From positions 102,422,393 through 102,486,392 of the forward strand of contig CM077115.1 in NCBI GenBank assembly GCA_039619475.1: a stretch of 64,000 bases of DNA. The letters are read 5' to 3'. Each line of letters starts with the position of its first letter. Within the stretch, counting starts at the first letter, position 1. A program made the position numbers and the translations under genes. This document shows, piece after piece, positions 46,491 to 57,394 of the stretch. The notes under the pieces were generated by a model. That model saw nothing but the letters and a program-made list of their open reading frames with translations. It searched no databases and had not been told where the DNA came from. The DNA comes from Icerya purchasi (taxonomy: Eukaryota > Arthropoda > Insecta > Hemiptera > Monophlebidae).

Positions 46491-47589
46491 AAACACCGGT
46501 AGACCTGCACATTAAGTGTTTTTTTCTCATAGTCAAATAATAGCTTTCCAGATTTCTACGGGCAAGTTAAAAATAGTTATCTTCCTTTAAACATGCTGAT
46601 TTCCGCTACCTGAGAAGCGTAGCAGATTTCTTCGTTTTCAATTTGCTTTAGTACTTCATTGCCTGACTAAGAACAATGCAGGATTTGTCACAGATCTATG
46701 CATACATACATACATAAATACATGCACACAAATATATATATATACCTATGTATTAATTAAAACTTAATTCTTAGGCCGGCCCCCATTAGATTTTAAAAAT
46801 GTCCCAAAGTGTGGATTCTTGAAGGAGAAATTTGAACGTGTTATTTTAACGATTGCAGTAATAAGTTCTCCGTGCTAGTGTAAATGTCTGTATCAATATG
46901 AGCAATGAGACGCGAGGATGCGGATGAGTAGTTTGCGGAAGTGTCTGTAAAAGTCTACAAAAATCCTAAAACTGTCTCATCCTCGGCAGGTTTAGTCACC
47001 GTAAAAACCTTATAACGTTGCCTCCTCAGCAGCAATCCAAACCCAGGGGAGTCTGCTTCTAGTGAAACAGCTGTCTGATTAGTGTCTGTACACCATGTTA
47101 GGTGCGGCTGTAAAGTTTTTTAGCCTACGAGAAATCGAACCGTCGTCCTGTGCAAATTAGTCGTCTTCGCTTGTCTTGCCACTGAAAAGCTTGCTAGGAT
47201 GGAAAAGGCAGCATGGTTGTTGGCACTTCAATTTCTATGTTTCTGCTGGCGCTGTTGTATTTTCACAACTCAGTTCCATGTAAATGTTCCTTTTTCTTTC
47301 CTCTTTACTTAATTCCGTCTTTTTCCTTTCTCTCACTTTCTTTTTATCCTTTTCTATCATTCCAAAAATTTTTCGTTTTTAAATTTCTTATTTTCTAAGT
47401 GCAGTAAACGAAAACAGATGTGTTGCATTCACGGAGCAAACTTTAACTGTGTCTTGTCAGGTACGATTGTCTGTCGTAACGCAGAACGATTTGAATCTTC
47501 GCGAGCTTAATAGGCATGGCGCTCTTTAGGAGAGTACACAACTGCGCTTAGGTGAAAAAATGAAACAGAAGCGCAAGCTTGGTAAAATA
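46491..47589. other. Spacer with one SINE-like segment
   Basis: No gene supported. Short TA/CATA runs at 46700-46745. The SINE-like part at 46900-47195 is listed separately. 47280-47400 is a pyrimidine-rich stretch. Confidence 0.4.
46900..47195 (-). repeat. Possible tRNA-derived SINE
   Basis: On the minus strand TTTTCAGTGGCAAGAC (A-box-like, about 47188-47173) is followed by GGTTCGATTTC (B box, about 47140-47130). The downstream non-tRNA body has no coding features. The A box is weak and no target duplication was found. Confidence 0.35.
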
Positions 47590-50056
47590 TAGAATTTTGG
47601 TGCGTGGAATGTAAGAACACTGTTAGAAAATACGAATCTACCAATTAAAAGAACCGCAAATGCACGGGCCGAGACTGAATAAAATAAATATTACACCGCC
47701 TTAAGTGAAATCGAACTGGCAAAGGAAGGTAAACTAACGAGAGAAGCAGTCGGATATACGTTATACTGCAAAAGACCTGTACGGGGTAAGAAACGGGAAA
47801 GAGATGTGGGAATCGTTGTAAGTACGTAGATAAGCGATTATATACAAAAGAACTTATAGATGACCGCTTTATGAACAGGAAGTTGCGTTTTTTGAAACAG
47901 TCAGGAAATTACCACCTTCAGTGTGAACGCAGCAACACTAAACAGCACAAATAAGGAAACGGGACATTTTTATGAAGAGCTACAAAATACATTTAATGGT
48001 ATTAAACTAAAGGATAACTTAATTATATCGGGCGATACGCGAATCTCTGAAAAATGTGTTAAGCCAGCATGGAATGCAAGGAAAAGGAGAAGAATGACGT
48101 ACAACTCTACACCAATAAAGGGGTTATTTACTAATACGAATTGTAAATTTAAAAACATCTATAAAAGCGCCCGTGGGTACACGCGCAGCCCAAAGTATCG
48201 CATATAATCGATTATGTGAAAACGAGGAGAGAACGAAGAATGGCTAGAGCTATGAGAGTTGTGGATGGAGACCTGCATCATATCCTTGTAGGCTCGCGAT
48301 TCCGGTTTAAAAAGTGCACATTTCTTTGCGGGAAACTTGAAAGCAACAAGAAACCAAAAAGGTACAGTATAAGCGTATTAAAGAACAGCGGAAATGTCAA
48401 GGTCACTTTAAGAAATTCTTCATCGTGGCACTATGTCTACGGTCGAATATTGAGAAGTAGTCTACGGAGAAACAAATGGTATCTGCTAAGAACGTATTGG
48501 AATATATAAAGGCAAAACAGCAGGATTGATTTGCGAATGAAGCAAATGAAATTAAAAAGCTTTTTTGAGGTTAAAAAAGAGGCTTTCATCAATTAACAAG
48601 TGGATAAATCGGGTAAAATTAAACATGATGCCCATAAACAAGCAAACGCAATAAAACTATATTCTAAATGATGTCCGTGAAAGATACAGTTAAAGAATTA
48701 GACGAGCCACCAACAATCGGGGAAGTTCACGAGGCAGTTAAAAGTCTAAAAATTAACACAGATACCCAGGTCTCGATGGTGTACTGGCGGATATCTATAA
48801 GAGTGGAAGGAAAGATTTTAGAAATGTCTTACATGCTCTTTATAATAAAATGTGGAATGAAGCAATGATGCAACAGAATTTAAAAAAAGCAACGATAATA
48901 CCCATTTACAAGAATAAGGGCAATAAAGCAGACTGTATAAATTACATCACTCTTCTATGCACTGCGGGAAAAGTATTTAGTAAAGTTTTACTTGAAAGGC
49001 TGAAGCGTTTAGTCTACTCGTATTTCCTCAAAGATCAGTGTGGTTTTCGACAAAACCGTAGTATAATGGATGTAACTTACAACAGCTTATTAAAAAAAAA
49101 AAAAACAGAATAGATATCTACGCCATATATGGCTTTATCGATATCCGAAAAGATTTCGACTCTGTTAACAACGGTGGATATAACTTAACGCAGTAGGATG
49201 CCCGTCAAAAATGTTACGCAGGTCGTAACAATTTCATGATCATGTAAAAGCAGCTGCAGCTCTTGATGTCCATTAACTCAATTATTCAATATAAACATGG
49301 GAGTAAAGCAATAGCACCTACACTTTTTAGCTCTTATATGAGCTGGTGCACCTGACATTCAAACACCGGGTATCCGATTTCGGCATCAAGATTAGTTACC
49401 GCTTTGATGGGGGACTATACAATTTGACCAAGCTTAAGTCAAGGCGGCTTCGGTGCTTTTATACGGCAGCGAAACAAAATCATTTTAACGAATAAGCAAC
49501 TTAAGAAACTTGATGTGTGTTATCATAAGTTCCTCTGAAGAATTCTCCGAATAAAATGGGTAGATCACATATCAAATAAAAACGTGTTGGCTAAAACAAC
49601 CTGTCGATCAAAGCAAATGTTGACGGGAAACCGCGCGAGCTAGACGGGTCATACGTTGAAAGTGGAAGAAGATCGAATCACGAAAACAATGATAGCGTCC
49701 TGGGAAATAGAATACATGTAAACCACGGTTCTGATTTAAAGATGTTATTGCCAGCGATCTTAAAAAGTTGGGTATTAATCCAAAGATAGATGATAACTGA
49801 GAAAGTAGCACACAGAATCGCAAAAAATAGATGAATATGGTGACCAAAATAACGGATTTTAAACTTCCCCAGGGAGAAATAAACGTACCATTAGTACTGC
49901 TAAGAGAGGTTTAAATATAGCTTGTCAGCTGTGTAATTTCACGTCAACATATTGCATAGGTGTTATGTCACATGCAAAACACTAACATGGAAAATAATTA
50001 TATGGAGAGTCTGTTCTTAGCTTTCAGTGGGAGTAGATTATTATTATTATTATAAT
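47590..50056 (+). mobile_element. RTE-like LINE, degenerate, with (TTA)n tail
   Basis: Endonuclease start F-G-A-W-N-V-R-T-L-L-E (47595-47625), then A-L-S-E-I-E-L-A-K-E-G (47700-47735), Y-T-L-Y-C-K, a degraded S-G-D-T-R block (about 48035) and R-S-P-K-Y-R-I in one frame with D-Y-V-K-T-R-R-E-R-R in another (about 48186-48240). RT: E-A-V-K-S-L-K (about 48730), K-A-T-I-I-P-I-Y-K-N-K-G-N (48889-48925), D-Q-C-G-F-R-Q-N-R-S (about 49030-49062), a decayed motif A near 49120-49160, G-V-K-Q then A-P-T-L-F-S (about 49300-49330), and L-L-Y-G-S-E-T (about 49455). The YADD block is deleted near 49420-49440. The order and the W-N-V-R-T-L-L start are characteristic of RTE/BovB-type elements. Ends in a short TTA repeat at about 50038-50054. 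Inactive. Confidence 0.75.
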
Positions 50057-50099
50057 GTATATGTATGTATGTATAGTATAGTTAAATGAAATCCCCGCT

Positions 50100-51300
50100 T
50101 AGAGTAAGTCACTCTTGTTATTAAAACCTTATTACAAAAAGTTATTTTTAAACCCTTAAATTTATTTACACAATAATCTAGGAATATTTTAGACATACAG
50201 TACATAGAGAGTGATCGTCTAATGAAATATTTGTATATTTTAAGCTTATTTAGTGCAGATATTTCACTATTTTTATTAAAATCTGAATTTAATGCAAATA
50301 TATTTGATTGAACTCTGTTAGCGGCGTAGTCTACATGTTTATTAAATGTTATTTCTCTATCGAGTATTACGCATAAATATTTAATATCAGTTTTAAAATG
50401 ATTTGTTTTGAAGTAAAACTAAGTTTTTGTAAACAGAGTAAAAATAAATAACGCCTAAGGTTATTTCCCTAAGGTTCGTTAGTAGCAGTTGTGTAGTGAG
50501 TAGATATTTTTAACGATGAAAAAAGGAAATTTTTGTTGTTTAGTAATTACTAGTAGGTTTAATTAGTTAAAGGGGACTTATATTGAATAAGCTTATAGAA
50601 TAGTTCCTTGTACAGCGTGTTCTGCAATTAAAAAACCTATGTATCTGTTTAGGTTATAATTATCAGAAGTAAAATCAGTTAAACGAGGAGCTATTTAATG
50701 AATTGTATACACAACAGGCGGCGTGATAGCCTAGTGGTTAAGGTGCTTGGCTACCAAATTAGAGGTGTCATAGGTTATCGGGACGTGTCTTGTTCCAGAT
50801 CCGAATCGTTCGCAGGTTTATAACTAATCTGAAATTGAATTGGGTACCACAGAAATCTGGGAAAGTAAAAGTGAACTGGCCTCATTATTCCCATCCGATC
50901 CATTAGGCTTGGTACACTGTGAACCTTAACTTCACAATCCATGATACCCCTTATCAAGGGTATGGGACTTGCTTTACTTAGTATACAACAATAGTACGAA
51001 TCGAAATTGGCGCAGACGGATAATATTACTTGCTGTACAGCTCGAGTTGGATAAGAATTAGTTTTTAAAAATTTTACTTAGATTAGAAATTAATGTGATT
51101 CGTCTGTAGTTAACAGTTGGAATGTTATGCTCGCTTGAGGATAAGAACCGCAATTCATTTTGCCTACTGTGTGTGTGGACAATGTCGGTTAAAAATATTA
51201 TTATTTCGAAGGTTTCTATTCGATCCTGTAGAGTATTTATTGTTCAACTGTTCTATCCTATTGTTTATTTCATCCGGTGAGTATAATTTATTATTATGAA
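50100..51300 (-). mobile_element. Decayed Jockey-like LINE, split by a SINE
   Basis: The minus strand shows pre-RT sequence S-P-D-E-I-N-N-R-I-E-Q-L (about 51260-51225), a middle part L-Y-K-L-I-Q-Y-K-S-P-L-T and L-N-N-K-N-F-L-F-S (about 50590-50510), and thumb K-Y-L-C-V-I-L-D-R-E-I-T-F-N-K-H-V-D-Y (about 50385-50325), then L-K-I-Y-K-Y-F-I-R-R (about 50250-50220). Catalytic motifs A and C are not readable. The SINE at 50717-50980 separates the pre-RT part from the rest. Confidence 0.6.
50717..50980 (+). repeat. tRNA-derived SINE with target-site duplication
   Basis: Head GGCGGCGTGATAGCCTAGTGG (A box) with a damaged B box near 50765-50782. The body is about 190 bases. It is flanked by GTATACACAACA (50705-50716) and GTATACAACA (50981-50990), which differ by one CA and are read as the target duplication. 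The element lies in an older LINE. Confidence 0.7.
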
Positions 51301-53151
51301 AAAATTATAACGATTTTAATGATTTTATTCTTGAAACAGGTTGGAATTAAATCGTCATTTCGTTTCTAAATAGTGTAAGAGTATATATATTATCTAACGA
51401 GTCAGCATTATTCTTGTGGCGAATTTCAAATTTCAAGGATGCAATGAAGGGGGAAGATAAGTGAATATGATTTTAGTAAGTTGAATATCGTTAGATAAAT
51501 GAAATTAGGACATTTATTCCGATTGGCAAGTTTAAAATTTCAGTTTGCTTTTTTAACGGGACTTTGTGAAAGATTAATTTTTTAAAGCATATCCGGACTG
51601 TGATTCGAAGGAGATACTGATTTAGAAATTTATGGTATCTAATTTTAAATTTGTGTTATACTAGGTTGACTACTGAGGAAGCGAGTAGGATTTTCAGGTT
51701 TCCTGAATGAAAATTTAATACGTCTAACATAGTGACTCCTCGCCTTCATCAGAATTTTGATCTTTGCAATAAAAAACGTGAAAGCTAGGACAATTTAATG
51801 CATTGTTAGACTTTTAATTCAGTTATACTGGGGACAATTCTTTTAATAATTTTTTTTCATAGACTAAGTAACGTCGCTCTACGATTTTATTGTTTAATAG
51901 ATTGGCGGATTTCGAGGCAACATATCGTTATGGAATATTTGAAATCGCATTAAATGTCGTACGGCTATAGTGGTAAGCTAAAAATAAATTTATCTCACAG
52001 CACATAGTATTTTAGATCTATGCAGCGAGCTAGAGCTTTCAGGCAAGCAGCTCAGAATGCTTTTTTGCAAATCTGCATTTTTATTATATTTCAAATATTA
52101 ATCGATACTCGTTTTAATATTAATCGAATTTAGAATGTGAGATGTTAGTAAGATATGTGTACCAATTGGCGACGGTAGTTTTCTTAAATAAATACATTTT
52201 TCTTATTTCTCGAAATACGTTGAATGTATCATGTCTGATTTGTTGAAAGTTAATAAAATCGCTATTAATGAATCCGGGAGGGGACTTTAAATAGATCAAG
52301 TTTAAATATGGATTTACGCGCATCTGAAGTATTTAACGCGAAATTTATGGCATAAAGAAAGGGCAACTAGGAAGCCACTTAATGGAGCTATCTCAATTTT
52401 TTTTTCTCAAATAACTGTAACAGCGCGGGAAAATTAAAAAAAAAAAAATTAAACTAACCTTCCGCTAAGCAACTTGCCCCGGAGTAGCGCCATTTTCGAG
52501 CGTCCTACAAGATTAGAAACGTACATACCAAATGCTTGCTCAAAAGCTAAATTAACCGGATCGACACTGTCGCTATTGATTTCAAAGAAATAATTATAAT
52601 TCAGTTCGGCTATTATCTTGGTTTTATCGTTTAGTTCTTTCTGTGAAATACAGCGACAAACAAGCGAAAGTTTTTGTGTACGAATTTCGTAAAAATAAAA
52701 TTCATTTTCTTTCTTTTTTTCTTTTTTTCTTTTTTTTATCACACTTTTATAATTAAAGTCGTTCTCTAAGAAGTATGCGAAGTTGGCGCAGAATTTCAAA
52801 TTTTACTGTTGATCAGTTATTACCGTTATAAGTCAGATGTGTATGATATTAATTAATTAAACACATATCGAAGAACACGAGTGCTGTTTAATTATTTCTT
52901 ATTCGAACAAAGAGCTTTTATAGCATCTTCTTCTGATGCAGCGCGTTTTTGTTTCCCAGTTAAATTATTTATCTCAAAAGCTACTAATTAGTTCCGATAA
53001 TATAAGTTATCTACGGAATCCATTCGTTTAAAGCATTACACCGACATCACAAACAAACCGTCGGTCGCCTAATAATGGAGCTGAACCACGTTTTGCTCGA
53101 TTTCAGTAGTAAATTGATAGTAATATTTATTCTTTAATATAATACACGTGC
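51301..53151. other. Mostly unannotatable sequence
   Basis: AT-rich, no element recognised apart from the open frame at 52449-52799 listed separately. Confidence 0.4.
52449..52799 (-). other. 116-codon open frame, possible exon, unrecognised
   Basis: Minus-strand frame. Residues 20-34 are a lysine-rich low-complexity stretch caused by an A/G-rich tract. The remaining approximately 80 residues (E-I-R-T-Q-K-L-S-L-V-C-R-C, then D-K-T-K-I-I-A-E-L and M-A-L-L-R-G-K-L-L-S-G-R-L) have a balanced composition and no stop. The frame ends at a TAA just after GGAAG/GTTAGT, which resembles a splice donor. I recognise no family. It may be chance or an unspliced exon. Confidence 0.2.
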
Positions 53152-53660
53152 AGGGGCGGATTAAGGATTTACTGGGCCCAGGACTAATCTTGAATGAAAG
53201 TCACCCCTTCGAAGAAAAAATGGGGGAAAAATTCATTATCATATGTTTGCAAAGCTAGGCCGTGTCTACGGGGAGAGGTTTTGGGGGTCAACCGCCCCCC
53301 CCAATTATAACTGAAATACTTATTATAAATACACAAAAATTTGAAAAAAATCAAAAATTTCAAATAAATATTGATGATTTTTTAGGGTGTTTTTACATTA
53401 CAAAAAAAAGAAAAAAATGTACTCCGTATTTTTAGGTAGTTTATTAATATTTTATGCAAAAAATTTTATTACGGGTATAATCAATAACGGATGTAATTTT
53501 TATTAATGTGTTTATGCGGTAATTCATTTATATAAATCGAAATTATGGAAATTATTAATAGTATGAATATTAGCGAACAATGTACTGTTATTTATAAAAT
53601 AAACATATGAAGAAAATGTTCACTCCCTCCCCCACAAAATTCTGGGCACGGTCGTAGTAT
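53152..53660. mobile_element. Fragmentary DNA-element ends
   Basis: CAGGGGCGGATTAAGG at 53152-53167 matches the CAGNGGCGGA start of the hAT-like elements, but no right partner was found. Inside, a second pair of inverted ends can be read: GGCCGTGTCTACGGGGAGAGG at 53258-53278, and on the complement of 53635-53656 GACCGTGCCCAGAATTTTGTG with a GGGGGAGGG run. This would be an approximately 400-bp non-autonomous element. No target duplication was clear. Confidence 0.35.
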
Positions 53661-54369
53661 AAACAAACAAGGAAAAAAAACCTACCGCGTACGAATAAAT
53701 GACTAATAAAATTAAAATTATGCTCTCTTTAAAAAATCAACTTTCTTACCCTAACAAACTGAATACTACATAAATTAAACGTCAAACAAGTCATTTTATA
53801 TATACATATATACATTAATATTTGTAATTTTTCATTAATAACATTATGTTTTTTTGCAAAAAAATATTTATATATATAAATTAAATATTGTGGGTCCCAA
53901 AAAAATAATCGTTTTTTTTTTTAATAAAACTAAAAACTTTATTTATAATCTTTTATCTACAGCTGCGTTGAGGTAACTTTGATATACCCATGCGATGCTT
54001 TTGATCATGTTCTTTTCTTTACGCAAATTAAACACTCGTATTTAAAATTCCACAATTGTTTATGTGATCAGAAAAAAAGTGAATGAAACGCAGTGTATGA
54101 TTTATTAAATTTTTCGAAATACAAATATAATTATGAAATAAGCAATCGATTAAAAAACTTGCTTTTATTATCGACTTCCAAAATGAGGGAGATTACACGT
54201 TCAATGTTTGTTGGCGCATAATTTACATTTTTTTTTTTTGACTTTGCTGATTTTTTGTCCATTAAAAAGTGGTATGTGAGTATTTTTTTCCCCCTATTCC
54301 CGAAACTTCGGGTAGGGTACATTTATTTACTAAAATATTGATTTATTATAATAATGGATTTAATATGAT
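53661..54369. other. Non-coding stretch, nothing recognised
   Basis: AT-rich with A and T runs. A 63-codon minus-strand frame at 54131-54322 has no motif. Confidence 0.4.
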
Positions 54370-54562
54370 CCATCCAATTAACTATTTGGTATTATATTAA
54401 TTTCGATTTTACAGTTTTTTATAAAATCTACTATATTTTTACTTTTTGCTTAATATAAATGTACATTATTTTTCCGGAATTTTATTTCTTCAATTGCAAA
54501 TTTGTTGTTAAATTCATTAAAATAATTTTGTACAAGTTGTTTTATATCATAATTACAGAGTC

Positions 54563-54592
<30 letters not shown>
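54563..54592 (+). repeat. (TTA)n microsatellite inside a LINE
   Basis: About ten TTA/ATT units. On the minus strand they read as a run of Asn codons in the frame of the LINE tail. Confidence 0.93.
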
Positions 54593-54593
<1 letters not shown>

Positions 54594-55373
54594 ATTGCAG
54601 CCTTGCAGTATATGAAAAACATCATCTCTAAAATTACATATTACACAGTTTTCAGCACCAGAAATCTTAAATTTATATAAACCTTAAATAGACCGTGCCT
54701 TGTTATTAATTGGACATTAAAAAAGTTTGGCGCATATATATTTTTAAATCTATCTATTATACTTGGGAAAAATTGATTCGTTGTTCCATTGTAATTATTC
54801 CATATTTCTTGGAATTTGTTTATATAAAATTTATCCGTAAGTTTTTTCATTTGTTTTACTTTAAGTAGTTTACCTTCATATTCGAAAAATGGTGTCTTAC
54901 ATATTACGTTACTGAACTGATGATCTATAGGTAAATATTATTTTTAATTTCGACCAAGCTTATATGTTTTTGTATTTCATATTCAATTGGAGTAATACCA
55001 ACTATAACGACGTCTGACAAATAACTGATTGTTCTATATGATTTGATCATTTTTATAGCTATTAGCCTTTGAAAGCTTTTTAACATCTTTTGAAATTTCG
55101 TAGTTTTTAACGTTTCTACATATATATTACTATTATGAAGTATGTTAGGTAAAATTACACTTTTATAAAACGTAACTCCGTTTTTATGCAGTTTTGATTA
55201 TTATACAACTTATTAAATATTATTATAAATTTGCTTATTTTGGTTTTAATGTAAATGTTCATAAAATTTTAAATTACTGTTTATTATTACGCTCAAATAT
55301 TTTATTTGTTTTACATAGTTAATCTTTAAACCCTACTGTTCTAAATTTAACGGTCTATTACTACTACTATATT

Positions 55374-56129
55374 CTGCGGCGGAAAGGGCGGGTCGCCCCG
55401 GGCATCTGGTCCTGGGGGTCTCCAAACGCCACCATGTTTCCATGATCAAATCCTAAACAAAGCTTTAAAAATATGCTTAGTACCTATCTAGGAGGTGGTT
55501 TGGAGTTGGGAGGTCCCATTCAAATATCATCCCGTACAGATAAAGTACGAATAAATAAATACAGCCTGTACCAGTAATTTACAATTTTTAAAATAAAATT
55601 ACTACTACTGCTAATCTTTCTAATGTCTATACAGTTTTCCAGTTTCACTTATGTATTGCACTTCGTATCTTTTTTACTATCCTCGGCCTAAAGGTTATCT
55701 TATATCATTATAGATAATATAGATATATATAGTATAATGTCCGTGCTTTCGATTGAAAGAAAAGTTTCAAAAGAAATTTATTTCACTGAAGTTATTAGGG
55801 AGTTCAGTAAAATGAAGGCACGAAATGTAATATGCTATAATAGAGCTATATACTGAAAATAAAAACTACCTATTACTTTAACTAATTGTTTTTTTTTTTT
55901 GCCGATCGATTTGTATTCTATTTTCTTCATCCGTATCCATATTCTATGTATGTTTATTTAAGTCGAATTTAAATTTCACTTGCAAGATTTTAACTAAATA
56001 AACATAAACACACTTATACATACAAATGTGAACTGAATAAAATGATTGTAAAATTACATCAACTTCTTAAACTGGGGGCCCCATTCAGCTTTGCTGTCCC
56101 AGGCCTCTGACGGGCTTAGTTCGCCACTG
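55374..56129. mobile_element. hAT-like non-autonomous element with 8-bp target duplication
   Basis: 756 bp flanked by a perfect 8-bp direct repeat ACTATATT (55366-55373 and 56130-56137), the duplication length of the hAT superfamily. The ends are imperfect inverted repeats: CTGCGGCGGAAAGGGCGGGT on the left and CAGTGGCGAACTAAGCCCGT on the right complement, each followed by GC-rich GGC/CCCGGG-type sequence. The interior has no transposase frame. Removing the insert rejoins the LINE RT between Y-L-V-K-N and S-S-S-N-R-P-L, which confirms both boundaries. Confidence 0.88.
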
Positions 56130-56820
56130 ACTATATTTTTCACTAAATATATCATATAATTTGATTTAGTTTCGTTAATCTTATGGTTAAATTTGTTAAG
56201 CCAATTCGCCATTTCCATGTACAACAAATTTATCGTATTTTCTAAAACTTTTTCATTTCTATCTGCAAGTACAACCGCAATATCATCTACAAAGGTCTTA
56301 ACATCGTTAGGTAATACTATCTTATATAATTGAGAAAAATCTGCATTCCATAGATACGGGTCCAATACGGACCCTTGTAGTACTCCCATATCTATTTTTG
56401 TTTCTTCTGTACATTACCTATTTCAATGTAAGTATATCTATTTGCGCAGTATTTATTAATAATATTGAGTACTGATGAAATAAGTATAAACTGAGAATTC
56501 ATCAAAAAATGTGAAAAAATATGGACCCTTTAGATCGTTTTTTTTTTTTTTTTTCTTATTTTTTAAGAGTATAACGGAGGCGATTGACTTACGTCAATTT
56601 GTCAGATTACCGTGGAAATGTAGCCTTGAATAAGGAAAGCCATTACATATTTTGATGTTTTTATCGTGGAAATGCAATTTAAAATAAAGAAATCGATTTC
56701 TTTATTTTTTAAAGCATAAAGTAAAAGTATGGAGAATAATGTGACAAAAAAGTTGATTTTTAGCAAGAAAAAAATTCAAGTATAATGCTAAAAATTGTGA
56801 AATAAAGTATTTAAAAAAAA

Positions 56821-57320
56821 TACCGACTTAAATATTTGTTATAAAAATTGAATAGGAATGTACTATGAGTAAAAAGTAAAAAAATGATAATTTAATAAAA
56901 ATGCACTAAAAAGTAAACAAGTAATTACTCCCGATAAGGAAATGTGATATAACTTGAGGCGATATTATTGTAATTCTTACACGACATTAACTTTTTATTC
57001 GATAAAAAATATATTTCCGAATGATATACCTTAAACGGTGATATTATCGTAATTCCACTACAACACTGATAGCTTGCACCGAATTCATATTACAACATCC
57101 AGGAAAACAATTTAATGAATATTTAATGCGGTTTTTAATTATTATTGCAATATAAATTTGGTGCTTACTCTGATTGAAGTACAGTGTTGTATAAGAATTA
57201 CGATAATATTACCTTTAAGGGTATATCACTTTGAAATATATTTTTGCTTATCGGGAGTAATTATTTTTTACTTTTTACTGTATTTCTATTAAATTTTTAT
57301 TATAAATATTAAAGTCGGTG
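56821..57320. repeat. Foldback element with long inverted arms
   Basis: The left arm begins ACCGACTTAAATATTTG and the right arm, complemented, CACCGACTTTAATATTTA. Further matched blocks are AGTAAAAAGTAAAAAA, TAATTACTCCCGATAAG, GATATTATCGTAATTC and GCACC near the centre. The arms are about 240 bases each around a spacer of about 45 bases (57098-57144). The left arm carries an internal duplication of about 70 bases. No coding sequence. Probably a MITE; the family is not recognised. The I-like LINE starts about 75 bases to the right. Confidence 0.8.
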
Positions 57321-57394
57321 TTTTTTTTAATATTTCGTTTTAAATAATTTTTATAGCCCATGCTCTATGTTAAATTTAATTGTCTATTACGAAT

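Larger units (their letters stand above)
54370..56530 (-). mobile_element. Old R1-like LINE, interrupted by a hAT-like element
   Basis: Minus-strand RT from about 56450: R-Y-T-Y-I-E-I-G-N-V, motif B G-V-L-Q-G-S-V-L-D-P (about 56385-56355), motif C F-V-D-D-I-A-V-V-L (about 56305-56280) and K-S-N-Y-M-I-Y (about 56160). The 55374-56129 insertion follows. The thumb resumes with Q-I-K-Y-L-S-V-I-I-N-S-N-L-K-F (about 55310), then R-T-I-S-Y-L-S-D-V-V-I-V-G-I-T-P (about 55050-55000). The tail has C-V-I-C-N-F-R-D-D-V-F-H-I-L-Q-G-C (about 54645-54590), a C-x2-C-x7-H-x4-C motif. A (TTA)n array interrupts the last part. Sequence is similar to the host LINE at 60170-62650, so this is probably one family. 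Inactive. Confidence 0.72.
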
